From Lepisosteus oculatus (lineage: Eukaryota > Chordata > Actinopteri > Semionotiformes > Lepisosteidae), in contig NC_090703.1 of NCBI RefSeq assembly GCF_040954835.1, forward strand, positions 10,287,001-10,351,000: DNA of 64,000 nucleotides. The letters are read 5' to 3'. Of the stretch, positions 10,834 to 30,045 are shown one piece after another. The notes under the pieces were generated by a model. That model was not told the origin of the DNA. It saw only the letters and a list, made by a program, of their open reading frames with translations, and made no database searches. The position numbers and the translations under genes were made by a program. Within the stretch, counting starts at the first letter, position 1; every line of letters starts with the position of its first letter.

Positions 10834-13793
10834 CTGTTTCAACATTGGCAGAAAGAAGTTACAAATAAGGGCTTTACAGGTCAACAGATATGTCCAGAAA
10901 TAAGACCTCAATAACTAAAATTAATCATTTTTTAAATTATTCATATGAATATTATCTCTTCATGGAAAAAAAAACATTCTAATGATGAAGTCTTCAAAGA
11001 GAGTTCCAGATTATAAATTATTTTACAATGTCTGCATATACAAAAGTGTTGTATTCATCTTATGTGGTTATAAATATATTTCGTTAATTTCTCAGGCTTG
11101 TAGTGTTCAGCTGTGTTTTAAAGATCTTCTTTTAGGTATCATGACAGCAATTCAAAAACTCACAGAAATCATTTTATCATCACTGTGTGCATCATGGACA
11201 AAAGGCAATTATTGGTCAAAATGAAGGCTGTTTCAAATTGACACACAGGTCCAAAAATGGGAAAGTAACAAAAATGGACAGTGGTATGAGAAAGATCAGA
11301 AAGCAATCTCACTCAAGCACAAGTCAAATTAAGAGCATCTGGTCATCATGCAGACCTACCTCATAGTTTCACTGGCTCTTTCTGAAAGAGCACCACTGAG
11401 ACATTTCAACCACAAAAACAAAACAGAAGAAAACAGAAAAAAAAATAGTTTGAGTACTTTGTGGTGTTGCAGTTTTTCCTTAGAAGCAACCACTGATTAT
11501 ATGGTTTATGGTTTTTCGTACTCCCTGCAGGTGTGCACTCATCATTGTGAAACAATGACAGACCCACTTGAAACATAAACCAGCATCTGAGGGTGGAACT
11601 CGGACAGGAGGCTCTTTTCCCTGCAGAGCAGTGCCTAAGCCTTTGCCTTAAAGGGGACTGCAGCAAAGTACGGTGTGTTCCTTCAGGAGAGTTTGGGAGG
11701 TAATGTAATAGCCCCGAGCCTTGGTGATGATACTCATGTGATTATCTGTATCTACAACACTCAGGCCTTCACCTGTCACTGCATGAATACCAGGTTAATT
11801 CGGTCCTCTGTGCAGCCTGCAGCTGCTAGATGACACCATCTCAATAGCCACAGCCAGGCCCACAGCCACACAGTCATCTCCAGTTACCAAGCAGAAGCAC
11901 GCCATCGCCTCTGTCACATCCACTGATAAAGCCATAATGCACATCGATTCAGACCTGTGCAGCGGGACACACGTGATGATGGAAGTACTGTAATATCAAA
12001 GCCACAGCTCAGCTCGCAAGGCAATGAAGGTGGGCAGTTCGTGAATATTTCACCACGTCTCTCATTGACTGTTCCAGCCTCCCTCCAATTAGTTATCTGC
12101 CAGGCACATAGTTCCTCTCCTTGTGTCGCCTGAACACAGTGAGGAGGCAGGATAAACTGAGCACAGACTCAGCTGCTCCCCGCGAACGACAAGGTCGGGG
12201 TTGAAAAACGGGAGATTGGATAAAATAATAATGAAGAAATATGTAGGCCGGTTCAGTTGTGCTTGGCGCAAAGCAGTTTCAGCTAGGATTGGGGTGATTG
12301 TGAAAAACGGTTCCACTATGGCCTGAAATGAGCCAAAGTGCTGAGCTACCCTCCAGCCACATGCAGGAAATCCAGCAGTTCATATTCCTGGCATGGGTGA
12401 CACACAGTACTTCAGTGTCTCCAGTCCACATTTCAGCTACTGAATCAGCTGTTGACCAGGACTACTTGGTTAAGGATTTAAAACACAAGTACACAACCCC
12501 AGTGATCAAGGGGCAGAATCCATCAGGTTTTCTAAATCTCTTTGAATCAGAGCTGTTTAAACTAGCCCTGGTCCGGGAGAGCTGGCTAGTCTATAGGTTT
12601 TCATTCCACCTCAGCTCCTGACAAGCTACATTTCCTGATTATTAACTTAATGGGACACATTGAAGTGGCATGAGGCGCCGCTGCTTTGAAGAAAACCGGC
12701 AGTCTCACCAGCCCGCACGCACGAGGACTGGAACAGGCCTTCTTTAAACGATCAGCAGCTGAAGGACTCTGAGGAGAGGGAAGCTCGGCCAGTTAAACTA
12801 ACAACGAGATCACTAAGAATAGAGGTGGGACAACAACCTATAGACTCTCCAGGACTGGAGCGGTGCACGCTAACGTCAAACGTGCCTTTTCAAATACAGC
12901 CAGAGGTTAAAACATCAGCCGCGAGCCAGTGCTCATCTATCCATCTGATGAAGCTCAGTCCAAGGCAGGGTCACAGTAAGACAGCTCCTATCCCAGGAGA
13001 CAACGGGGAACGAGGCCAAACTCACCCTTGGCAGCCCATCACGTCGTGGCAGGCTCTGGAGATACCAACTGACCTAGAGCGCCTGTCCCGGGACAGTGGG
13101 AGGAGGCCACAGCACACAGCCATGCGTAGGCTCCATACAAAGGGAAGCCCCAGCAGGAACTGAGGGCAGCACTCATGAGCGCTGAGGCAGCAGTGGAACT
13201 GCCACGCCCGCCTTCAGGTGGAATCCAGTGTCACAGCAGAACAGGAATCCAAGCTGTTTTAGAAGTCCGGGAGCATGCCACAACAGCAACAACAATAATA
13301 CCTGTTAAAAACGGTACACTCATTTCGGAGTACTTTGCTTACACTAACCAGGTGTTTTTTTTATTTTTTGTACTTTATGGCTCAGAAACCTGAAGAGACT
13401 GATTGGCTAGCCAAGGAGAAAAGTTAAATGTTAGCCACTAGATGGCACTGTGCTGCACAAACCCCTGGAGGAGATGACTGCAAGGATGAAAATGTCCTTG
13501 TACTGTAAACAGGAAATGTACATTATTTTAGAAGTTAGTTACAGGGGAAATTCTTACAGTATCCCAAAGAATCGGCTTCGGCAATGTTGCTTTGTAGTTA
13601 GTTTCAGTCCTTCATCAACTTCTCTGTGAATACCTTCCAGCATCTTGAAAACTTAACAGGCTTCACAGTCCATTTTATGGAGGAAAAAGAAGATTCTGCC
13701 CCCTCTTTTGTTTTTTTGTTTAGACCACTCTCAAGACAATTTTGGAAGTGCAGATTTATAATGTACTTAAGTTAAACGTTGTAGCAGTGTAAT
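10834..13793. other. no gene recognised
   Basis: AT-rich to 11.6 kb, then mixed composition. A minus-strand open stretch at about 11790-11930 and a plus-strand one at 12825-13163 have no splice context or family resemblance that I can support. A degenerate fish repeat of the type 'cctggtcc.ggagagct' seems present near 12565-12680. Confidence 0.4.
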
Positions 13794-14283
13794 GCCGGCA
13801 GCCATATCACCCTGCATCTCACCACTGGCAAGCTCAGCAGGTGTGAGCCTGGCCAGTAGGAAGAGCCTGGAAGAGGTGTTAGTGGGGATAGTAGGGGGCG
13901 CTCACCCTGTGGTCTGGGTGGGTCCTAATGTCCCAGTATAGTGACGTTAAACAAAAGGTGCCGTCCCTTGGATGAGACGTAAAACGGAGGTGCTGACTCT
14001 CTGTGGTCATTAAAAAATCCCAGGGTGTTTCTTGAAAACATTAGGGGTGTTACCCCGGTGTCCTGGCTAAATTTCTCAGTGGACTTTACCAATCATGGCC
14101 TCCTCATAATCCCCTTCTCTGAAGTGGCTTCATCACTCTCTTCTTCTCCCCACTGAGAGCTGGTGTGTGGGGAGTGTACTGGTGCATGATGGCTGCTGTC
14201 ACATCATCCAGGTGGGGCTGCACACTGGTGGTGGTGGAGGGGAGTCCCCAGTACTTGTAAAGTGCTTTGAGTGGAGTGTCCGA
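13794..14283 (+). mobile_element. 5S-derived SINE, internally deleted and 3'-truncated
   Basis: The same family as the copy at 9388. The 5S-like head lacks the block equivalent to 'gtacctggaggggagacctcctggg', and the element stops within GAGTGGAGTGTCC with no (ATT)n tail. The body is otherwise collinear with the longer copy. Confidence 0.8.
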
Positions 14284-15152
14284 TCAAATATCAGAATCAA
14301 ATAAAATGTTTATAAAGTGAAAAACATACAATATACTTTGCAAATGGATGAATCAGTGTTTCCTCACCCTGGTTCTGCACAAGCACTGTTTGCAGGTCTT
14401 CATTCTGCTGCGATGAACCCTTCCAGTACCAGTTAGTAGATGACTTCATTGATGCTTGCTGGTTTAGACTTGAACTTTCTCTAGTCAGTCCTGAGTGTTT
14501 CCAATAACTTCAGCTAACAGTAAACTGCAAACACAGCCTCTTCTCAGCCTGCTTGTTGCTTTTTTCTGATTAAACAGAAGTTTAATTGTTAGTTGATCAA
14601 ATAACAATGGACAGACACAGGTGGAAACAATGATATTCCAGACGTGCATTTATTCCTTCTGAAGAGGAGCTATGGGTTATATTCCTGACAGCACACCTGA
14701 ATGAGGGCAGTTCATCAGGCCTGTGTCAGTTCTCAGACAGAATCTAAAACAGGTTTGATACCAATCACAAATTCCATTTGACCTCTTGAGAGCTGAAAGC
14801 AGATTAACAAGCAGAAAACAGAGACCAATCACCCTGCGATAATAAAGCAAAAACCAGACAACACAGCGTTCCTCTAGGAGTAAGGCTCTTCTCTGTGGGC
14901 AAGATTTGTCAAAGCAATACCTCAGTGTAGAGACTGGGGACACTGTTGACCTGACTGAAGTTATTTCACTTTTCTATCTGATCTGCTGTCTGGGACAGCT
15001 GGCAGAATGTGATCTCCCCGCACAGGTGCTGTCAATAACCGTCATCAATACATACATTATACACTCCCGAGAATGCCCGAAATTAAAGTTAGAGAATAAG
15101 AAGTACTTTTGAGTGGTCGAAGTCGTATTGTTGGAAGCACCAGGGAACACCG
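14284..15152. other. no gene recognised
   Basis: Spacer between a SINE and the C14orf28 promoter. It is AT-moderate with only short frames on both strands, and I see no exon with supporting splice sites. Confidence 0.4.
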
Positions 15153-15153
15153 T

Positions 15154-15187
<34 letters not shown>
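15153..15187. repeat. (ATA)n microsatellite
   Basis: About eleven AAT/ATA trinucleotide units run uninterrupted before breaking into ACA triplets, directly left of the C14orf28 CpG island. Confidence 0.95.
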
Positions 15188-15191
<4 letters not shown>

Positions 15192-15199
15192 CAACAGCT

Positions 15200-15429
15200 C
15201 TGTTCGCGGCTGGCAGCCGGGCCTGACGCCAGGCCCCGCCCACCCCGCAGGTCTGAGCCTCTGCGGCGCTGGCACGTGACGCACGTGCAGCTCGTGGGGC
15301 TGCTCCGCGGCCTGCAGAGGGAGTCAGTCAGTCAGTCAGGCCGCCAGGCGCCGTGACGGACACAGACCCCACCAGCGCTCCGTGCGACGCGGCGGGCCGA
15401 GCCGAAGACATGAAGAAACCTCGGAGACG
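15200..15429 (+). promoter_or_regulatory. C14orf28: C14orf28 CpG-rich promoter with tandem E-boxes
   Basis: CpG-rich sequence leads into the first coding exon. Two perfect CACGTG E-boxes lie 3 bp apart at 15273-15278 and 15282-15287, within GGCACGTGACGCACGTGC, a layout suited to USF/MITF-TFE-type factors. A (GTCA/AGTC)n run follows at about 15319-15340. No TATA box is evident. Confidence 0.6.
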
Positions 15430-20334
<4,905 letters not shown>

Positions 20335-22240
20335 GCTCATCTGGCCTTGGGTACGGGAAGACAGGGAACAAAAGGCATTATCAGAAGCCCAAGTGAACGT
20401 TAACCTTTTTTTTTTGTTTTTACCCCTTTATGAAAATTACTGACACATTAAACACTTTGGTGTATGCGTTTAATGAATTTTATTTCCATGTAACTGTTAT
20501 TGCATTTTTTTATACCTTTTATAGTTTTCAGAGTGTGTGTTGATTGTACACTACTCCAATACATCATGGTGAAGTGCGAGTTGGTATGATGATGGTCACA
20601 TTAATTACAGTTCAAGGCTGCAGCACAAAAACAAAGTGCCAGGCAGGATAGTTAGATATGTTGGTAATGTTGCATCCCTTGATATTTTGTTCTGAATTGG
20701 TTAGGTGTCTTGCTGAAAAATGTATTTATTCCATAATCCCATTGTTTCTTTAAAGAACTCTTGGGCCAAAGTTGTCATTAGAGCCCTATTTTGCCAGACT
20801 GCGGTTAATTATATTACTCGGCACGCAAAACATAGCTTTTTTGGGGGCTTGCTTGGAATCCAAGAATATGTATGGACTATAATAGTTCTGATTTCAGATC
20901 AGACTGGTGCTTATTGAGACTCTGCATTAGAGAGTAGCTAGTGTATAAGAGGTTTAATAGCATGTCAGAGCGGGGTGGTGAACACCTACCAACTGGGGAT
21001 ATAGCTTCACTATTGACAAGCTTACGAGTGTTAATTAATTTCATTGTTCAGTGAATATTTTCATGATCACTACTGTGGATCTCTTTCCTGTTCAAACTCC
21101 AGATTCTCAAATGTTGAAATGGGTAACCTTACACTTTGTGTGAAATAAAGATATGATGATATGAAAAGGCTCACCGTGCAGTCACTGTTGAAGATGCAAA
21201 GTCCCTTTAAAGAATGTTGTGTCCATAGCTGCAGCTTTGACACTAACTTGGTCATGCTTTTCCTAAGTGGACAGTAATACCAATTGCTAGGCTGCCAGGG
21301 GACAGGTGCTGATGGGAAGTCAGAATCTATTTGGACAAGCTTTTAATTTGGTAATGCTTGTCTGAAAAGTGCACTGTTGTAGCAATATATATAGAAGCAT
21401 ATTCAGAAAACATTTACTTCTGGCTTTGCTAGTTGGTTTCTTTTTGTGGTGTTCTCTGTGAACTGTTTTAGAATGGCTCTATACTTAGAAATGTACATGT
21501 AAACTATTTGCAGATCAAATGCAAGTAATCAGTATACAGTAGAGGTAGTCTTCTGCTTGGTCACAACTTTAAAAGCACAAGAGCTGTGTTAAGACACTGG
21601 GGTGTTTATTCTTATCAAAGCAGTGTGGAACATTGTGTTTTTTCATACAGATAAAATGTTTTGCATGGTAGCTAGCAAAATAAAGATTAAAGGAGTCTTT
21701 GTAGATGGAGAGCCTGAATTGGTGTCTGAAGGCCCCCTGTTTCATACCAAAGGCGATGAAAAATGTGTAAGGAGAACTATCTAAATCAGTTTATACTTAC
21801 TTTGTCACATGTTCTGGATTTTTTTCTCCCCACTATGAATAATGATCTTTTAAACTCACCGCAGTAATATTGACATCTTAACATTAAGAATTAAATGTTT
21901 TCACATTAATGCCCTTGTTACAATTACATTTAATTTATTAAATTTGAAGTATGAAGTAAGCTTAACAACTTCTAGATTAACTTTGCAAAAATGTGCATGT
22001 TGACACTGCTTTGATATATATTTCTGGCTTTATGATCCATCTAATACTTAATACGTGCAGATATATTCTGTAATTATGGAAAGTACCTTGGTAGTGTTCC
22101 TTATGTTCGTAAGCAGAAGATTTTTACAGTCTATCACTAGCTATGCAGTTATTTATATATTTTGTTTTGTAAAAATGAAAATATTTTTGTATACAAGTAT
22201 TGACCATAATAAACTCTTGTTTTAATTGAGTTGTCTTTTG
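20335..22240 (+). other. C14orf28: C14orf28 probable 3' UTR
   Basis: AT-rich, repeat-poor sequence follows the stop codon. AATAAA occurs at about 21146 and 21676, and at 22208-22213 followed by a T/GT-rich stretch (about 22219-22240), which makes the last the best distal cleavage site. A long 3' UTR is usual for this gene; the exact end is inferred. Confidence 0.5.
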
Positions 22241-22816
22241 TGAACTGTACCTGAGAAGCTACTGTAGGTGAATCTTAAAATGCTACAGCGCAGATCACAA
22301 TTATGTTTGGAGACAATGTGGGCCTCCTTAGCAATTCCAATTAAGCACTGGCAATCTAAATCTGAACATGAATTATTGTTCGTAAATCTAGACTTCCTAA
22401 TATCTCTTAGAACTCTCCCTCATTCTAGTAAGGAGCAACAGGTCCAGGCACACGTTGTTGAATATGGGTTGGATGGACAGACAAATGTTAAAAAAGGGAA
22501 ATGAAGCTTGATGTAGTGACTCTTTCCCTTTGCACTGTGAGAAAGAGGAGATGCCCCACCCTGCCCCCCAGTTGAATTTGGAGAAACCTCAGCTATTGGA
22601 ACAAAAGTTACATCTTTTCAAGTTTTCATGTTAACAGCTGGCATTTGTCATGTTTACTTGCAGGATAGCATTTAATTTTCCCAAAATACCACCTTCTATC
22701 AGTGACATGAAGTGTGTTGCTCTGTAAACCCACCTCTTTAACACGATCAGTACTGTGTATTTGTGAAAGTGACTGTGCAGCATCCCCTCATGAACAACAG
22801 CCTCTTTTGATTTGTG

Positions 22817-22829
22817 TTTATTTAATAAA
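22817..22829. terminator. back-to-back poly(A) hexamers
   Basis: TTTATT (22817-22822) and AATAAA (22824-22829) are one base apart, forming a palindromic TTTATTTAATAAA that offers a poly(A) hexamer to both strands. It lies in the convergent C14orf28/KLHL28 interval. Use is unproven. Confidence 0.35.
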
Positions 22830-25800
22830 GTTCACACATTCAATGGAGTATTGTAATAAACAGGGGTTAATTTTGCAGTTATCACAAGAAGCATGTAAAT
22901 CTTAACACTGCGCCTTGAGAATGCGCAACAATGAGAATGTATGCAACAGTCATTGCTCATTATGAAAAGCAGTTCAGATGCCAGTTGTAATGTAAACCAA
23001 GGAATCTCGCAGGAATCCATTCTAATCAACACCACGACACAGCAGTATATACACAGGAGAATACATTTAAAAAAATCCACATTCACAGACCGGCATACAC
23101 ACACACACATTAATTTGGAGTTTTAAGTACAGTGTCCCCATTCGAGAAAGAAAAGTTAGTTTAAAAAGTATTTTTTTTTCAGAGGAAAGCACAGCGCATA
23201 AGGCAAACTTGTAACTATTATCATCCAGTTCTTTGTTTTTAGATCAGGGTTAGTTTTAACCACAATCACAGCTAACATAGCTGGCAAGCTATTTGTTTCC
23301 ACCAGAAATATCAACTTCACACTGTCAACATGGGTAATTGTCACTGATCACAAATTTAGTACATACAAATACAAAAAAGTTTCACATACCACTTGTTAAA
23401 TGAAAGATATGTCGACAAAAAAATGGCTTACTATAGAACCGAACCCTCCCTAGAATCTGACACTTACAAGGAGATTAACATTTCCTGTTGCCTCCAGCTG
23501 TGAATCAAATTGATTGGAGGCAATGGTTTTTCAGCAACACATGGTATGCACCTACAACAGTGTACATGTGTATGGTGGATACAGGACCGTACAGTATGTA
23601 GATGACAGTATATCACAGCCAGGGTCATGGACAAAAAATGTACACCCATTCAAGACAATACTATTTTAATACCTGTGTCAAATTACACTGTAATTCACCC
23701 AAAATAACAATAGACTAACATGAAATTTTAACAAAATAAGGTCTACATTTGGATACCTTATCCTCTGTTTACTCAGGAGATACAAATTGGGATGCCTGAC
23801 ATTCTGAGAATCATGCTTGGAAGTCCCCAGACTGTGCCCACAACTTTTCAGAGAAATAAAAATTGGAAATGAATTCTTAAGGCGGGCATTTTTACTTACT
23901 AAACCAGGCTTACTAAAATAGTGCTTATGTGGTAATAATAATAATGTTTCTGTAACATCCATAAAACCCTCAGGGGTGTCTTTCTAAACAGTAAAGTAAA
24001 ATAAAGACACCTATATGGACACAGATCATGCAGTAGTGTATCATTTTGTTCCAGTGTGCTGCTGAGACAATCGAGGACTTGTTTGGAACCCGGGTGCGCA
24101 CACAGAAGTCGCAATAGGAACTGAATGATAATTTGGCGAACCAGCTCAACAGTCCTTAGCGAGGTGATATAGTTCTGCATTTGTTTTTCTATCCCTCTTC
24201 TTTGCAAAATGAGCACTTTGGTGAAAATGATGGCAAACAAGGATGAGTTCAGGCATGAACAAGTGTTTAAAACAAATGAAGTCCTGCAAATGAAGTGGTC
24301 CCATTTACAACTTAACATTTCCAGTCACTGGCATTACAGATCTCCCTCCCTCATCACTTGCAGTTTCCAGTATGTCTTTGACTTCAAGCCTGCTGGAACA
24401 TTTTTTTTGGAAACATGGACAACCTGTTTCAAGCTGAAGAATATCACACTTATATCTGACGGAATATAAAGGTGATATGCCCTTGACACGGTTAACCTCT
24501 AGCTGGTTCAATTGTTTATAAAAAAACACACTTTTTAAAGCAGACACAGCTCAATATTACACCAGCAAGTTACACAACTAATGTAGCTCTCCTCCTGTAA
24601 TAATGCCTTGCTTGCTTACATGAAATAAGATTCACTTGAAAAGATTCCGTAAAGATACCATTACCCTCTCTGAGCTTCAAAAACTACACCTTTCTTACAA
24701 GGCCCACAAACACACTACATTCCGATTGCCTCACTCAGTTCTCCATAATATTCTTATCTCCTAACGTCTGTCCACAGACATGTGCATTTTTTTGACGAAA
24801 AGTCTATTCACTCTATAGTATATAATATAGAATGGATAGTTTGCACACTGGAAAAAATAAGGACAAGCACACTTTAATGACTCACATATTACAAATAAAT
24901 TCAACCTATAACATGATGGGGACTGGGTTCGATTCCAGATTAATAAACATTCTGTGCACAGTTCGCATGTTCACATGGGTTTCTTCCCACTGTCAAAACC
25001 CATGCTCTTTAGGCTAATTAGTGTATTTTATTCCTAGCAGGCCTAGTGTTCTGTCTGGAGTGTAGCCCCACCTTGCTCTCTATGCTTCTGACCTCTGTTC
25101 CATGATTCTTACCAGGAATAAATGGCTTTCTGATCTGGGAAAGATGGAATTCGAACTTGTTATTAAGGAGATAAAACATCCAAGAAAAAAAGGACACTAG
25201 TTTCTTTCACTAACAAAATCAGTCTCCGTTTTAACTCTGTGAAAATTCAGAAAGTGACAGGATTCACTGCATTGAACCCCTGCTTTTACCCCAATACTGC
25301 GTACCTATGTGTACATCAGTCCTGTCACTACAGTTAAGTGCTCTTGTATGCATTTAATGCATTTACGTGAGATAGGGGGCAAACTGTATCTTTAACACTC
25401 TTGTTCACAATCTTGGTCAGTCCAGTGGCTGACAAATTCAAATGCCTGCTTGAAGAGGATCATGGATTCCTTCTGCTGGTAAAGACAACAGCTTCATATG
25501 CAAACTAACTTCACATTTATTGCTAGAGGCAGAACAACACTACCTGCAGTATTAACATTAATTTAGGTGGGTTTTCTCGATCAACATTAATTGTGACATA
25601 CTTCTTCACTCCCTCCCAAAAACGTCATGATGCATTACTTTAATACAACAAAAAGAGATTTAATGGATTTCATACTGAGTGAATATCAAAAGTTCAAGAT
25701 CTGTTTCTTTCTAACAGAGTTCCATGACTGAACAAGGAAGAGAAAGTCTACTACACAACAGACACATCTAAGAGAGATACTAGAAAACCAGAACAGTTAC

Positions 25801-28800
25801 TTACAACAAGCAAATGCATTCAATTCACTTACACTTAAATAGTCTAATAGAAAAAACCTGTACAAAATATTATTGCACTATATCTTAAATACCAGTAAAC
25901 ATGTATAATAGACTCTGATGATCACTCAGTATAAGTTTTGGTCATGGCCAAAGTGGAGGTTGGAAAGCAAAACAAATATAAACTACTGCTACCATTACCC
26001 TTGGTTAGGCCATTATCTCAAGGGCATAAGAGGAAACTAGGCATTCTGGCTTTTCAGATTACAGCAGCTGGTTTCAGCTTCCAAAGTCTGGGTCTTTCTC
26101 ACCGTTTCTACTCAATCCTGAACTGACTTGACCTACTGACTAATGGTGGAATTGATCCCTAAGTGGCAAGAACAGCCACCGCAATCTTGGCATGCTATCA
26201 ACCAGTTCTTATGGCCGGCTGCTGATCTCAATCGACCTCACTGGGTTAGGTACGCATTTTGGATTGGAATGGCATTTTTCTGTTCAAAGAATGGAACCAC
26301 AAATTGCCCTGTTTTTTTTTTTTACCAGAGTAAAATCAAGACTATCTTGCTGCAGTGGTTCAGTGCTCACTCTGCTTTGTGAAAAGGAGTCTTTTCAATC
26401 ATGAAATCATACACTGATATTGTTTTACTAATTCTATTTGCACCATATTTCAGCTTACACCCAGTGCAGTACACTATGCTTCATGTTCCACAGTCCTACT
26501 TATACCATAATTCTCAACAGTAAAACTTTCAGAAGGTAATCCACCATCTCAGGATCCCCAGAGCTTTGGCAGCGCATTGTGAAACCAGTGTGACTCCACT
26601 CTGGCCTGGCATGACAGCTCTGAGAACACTGGCAGTACAGCCCTCAGCCTGGCAGGGGAGCCTAGTTCTGAACACAGCAGCTGTCTCCCAGCCCCCTCCA
26701 AAGGCCAGCAGTTCATAAGCGGCAGGGATTGCAATAAACACAAACACATTACATCACCTGGCTCTTAGCCTCTTTCTCGCATATACAAGCACAAATAAAA
26801 CAAGGGGCCATTTGCTAAGGAAGCTATTTGAAGGCAACACATTTGTCAAAAATGACTTTTGTGATTCACTTATCACTTTTCTTGGGCTTCAGGTTCATCG
26901 TCATGAATATTATACCTACAATCTGTCTTGAAATTCTGGAAGACCTATATACACTTTAATATAATACTTATTTTCAACCAGTGTATATTGCATAAAATAG
27001 GGTATTTAAAAATAATTATTCTCCCTTGAATTATATTGTCAGTTTTGTCTTACTATTGATATGAATAAGTTCATTGTTTAACAGTACTGATTGGCTCTAG
27101 AGAGCATCCAAGACATTAATTAGCCACAATGCAGTTGAAGCCTAAGCTGGATGTAAGAGACCCAAGGATTTATTATAGAAACTGAAATCTAACTTCTGTT
27201 TTCATGTTTCTGACAAAATAAAATACCCAAATGCCTAACCAAGTTATATGATTTTCCTCTTAGTAATATTGGTTACCAGAAACAATAATGTATTACAGAA
27301 TGCAATAAAGTCTTACACTCTCAGGACAAAACTGTGTGCTGTAATAAATGCAGTATGATGGTAACATTGGTCCCTTTTTCTTTCTGTACCGGTAAGAGAC
27401 CTACATATCCCACAATAATACAAATACTGCAACATACAGCACATTCACTGGCTGACTTTTTCACAACTGCACTGAGAAAATGAAAAGTGGATTCTACAAC
27501 AGCCACAACTGAAGAGAACATTTCTCCTTCATGATGTCCAAGATGAAAGGAAAACAATACACATCGACATTTGTGACAACTATCAGTTAATATTCCCATT
27601 GACAGCTGGTTACTTTGGTATACCTGTGGTGTAAAGAATTCACTTATCTGAGGGTTAACCTTTTCTCATCAGCTGAACTTGAAAGTGTGTCTCTCCATAG
27701 ACACGGGACTAGAAATACACAATGCTGTTTGTTTATACAGGCAAACACACTTAAAGTTATAGAAGAGTTAGGTGGGATCTTTTCTCTTGACAAATCGGTA
27801 AAAAAAAACAATAACAACATTGCTCATTACAGCTCTGCGGTGCAGCCAAGACTTTGCAGTTTCATTATCATAAAATAGACCAAACACGCTCACATACACA
27901 CCTTTATTGGCATTACTCCTGTTTTAAGCTCCCGTCCATTCAATGTCAGAGAACACGTGAGTGGGGAAAAATAAAAGTCAACAATTACAAAACATCAAGG
28001 AAGTAAAAAGGCTTATTGCGTTAATTAAAAAAAATGGTAAAATGCTACTGACCCCAGTTTAATGCAATATGGGCGATGTCCATAAAATACAAGATTAGTC
28101 ATTAAGTGCAATGCAATTCTTTATATTCTTACGACATGCAAATATTTTTCCGCACTTTAAAACAGACACATTTAACTTTAACTTCCTACGTCGACCCCTT
28201 GCTCCAGTGTAGCCCTGCTTAGACTCCTCTTGTTCTACAGCTCCCTCTACTGGAACACAACATGCACTGCACCTCACAGAGAGCCTGCTCCCCCGGGCCG
28301 AATTCCAGGAGCACACAGGCTTGGCCAGGATTCTCTTTCTGCAGCAGCAGATCAATACAAAAAACTAAGACGACCTTTTTTTTTTTTTTACTGCATCACC
28401 TTTTTATCTCCAGTGTGGTTAAAAACACTGGTTTGTCAAGACCTATTAAAAAGGGACAACAAAGACTGCGAGGGCTAATTAAGTTTGTCTTAAAAATAGG
28501 TTTCAGACTTAGACCAGAGAACCATCTTAACTCGCATGGTTGCCAGTTACTTCTGACTGGAAACACAGTATAAGTACTTGAAACACTCCTTAGTCTAGGA
28601 CATTAAATTTACTTATTGTCAGTAACTAGTATAACTCTGGAGTGTCTTTCATGCATCTTTAGAGAAACAAGTTTTATTTTGGCACTTTGTATTTGAGCCT
28701 GTGAGATTTTCTCCTTCTTTATTTGGGACATAAAGAAAGCGCATTTTGACAATGCTGCCCATTTGGAGGATGGCTGCATCTGCTTTTGAGAACAGCATCT

Positions 28801-30045
28801 CTACCCACGGAAACTTTGAATCCGTCGTGGGCTGACAGTGCAGGTCGAAGTCTAGTTCCAGTCCGTCTATCACTGTGACTCAGCTCGCTAGCAGTTCGGA
28901 GAACCAGAGAAAAGAGAGGATGAATATGGCAAATGGCTGAGTGAGGCCTGATGCCAGTGTCTCTAGGGCTGTAGATAACCACCACAGCTCGTAGGGATGC
29001 AGGCCTGCTAAGGCATAGCGATTTATTGCATGGAGCCCGCTCGTCAGCCCGAACAAAAAGCGTTTTCACTTTCCCTTTTCTGTTCCTTTATAGTTTTTGT
29101 TACAAAAATAAAAATTGGCAGATGAATGCGTGTACAGGCACAAAATTACAACAATGACAAAGAAAACTGGTGGAATAACACATGCACCGAGAAACACCAC
29201 ACTGCCATAAAGACATCATTAACGGTTTTATCCTGAATCCTATGATAGCACCAGAGAGAGTATCGTTTCCAAAATGCTTCTACAGCGGCTATGTGAGAAG
29301 GATTACAGCGGGGGGGGAACACTGACGTGTTACACACCCTCAGTGTAGGCGTTTCTTACAATTAAACTGGTTAAGTCGAAGGTTAAAGTTGGCCCTCCCA
29401 GGAGGGTCACACCTCTATAGCAAAGTAGTGTGGAGAGTGACCCACAGCTCACTGAAATATATTGCGCTCGTTAAAATCACTACTCCTCTCTCAGCCACTC
29501 CACAAACACACACGTCCCCTAACTAGAAACCCAGTGCAGAAAACATTTACAGGCATCGCACTAGAGGATTTTTTTCACTTCAGTTATTTACAAGAAAAAA
29601 AGGCAGCCCTTTTTTAAGTGAACAAGTATAAAGTTGTTTTTTTTTTCTTTCTTGTGAAGCACTGGTTCATGTCCATTAACAGATGCAGTCGGACCTCCTG
29701 TGGCCAGAGAGATGCAAATGTCTGGCTACAAGTCACGTGACGCACAAAAACCGCAGACGCATGAGAACCAACACGTGTGTGCTCACACACCCACACCTAC
29801 AAGCACGCACACACACATCAAGGTTAGTTAAGAGAACTGCGTCTCTTTGCCTTCCACCAATAGTGGAAATAGTTAAAAAAAACACAGACTTAAAACTGGA
29901 GTGTGGCCAAGGGGGAAAAAAAGGTAAAATTATAATATCCATAACAAAAAAGAACCCCATTAGAACTGCCTTTCTGCCCCTTTGACTGACACCTTAACTT
30001 TTAGTCCAGAAGGCGACAGGGCAGGGTAAGGGCGGCCCTCTATTA
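22830..30045. other. convergent intergenic region, no coding gene seen
   Basis: AT-rich, about 7 kb, without an open frame of coding character. A CA/AC run lies near 23093-23110 and an L2-like fragment at about 24912-25110. The right part may be KLHL28 3' UTR, since minus-strand poly(A) hexamers occur repeatedly; the nearest is TTTATT at 30661-30666, 129 nt past the KLHL28 stop. Confidence 0.45.
24912..25110 (+). repeat. L2-tailed SINE fragment
   Basis: Degenerate copy: 'gactgggttcgattccag' (B-box-like), then 'cgcatgttcacatgggttt', 'ggctaattagtg' and 'ttctgtctggagtgtagcc' occur in the same order as in the L2-tail SINE family. Confidence 0.5.

Noticed and set aside
12825-13163. 112-residue plus-strand frame
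   Set aside because: No acceptor/donor pairing, recognisable motif or promoter; composition is not distinctive.
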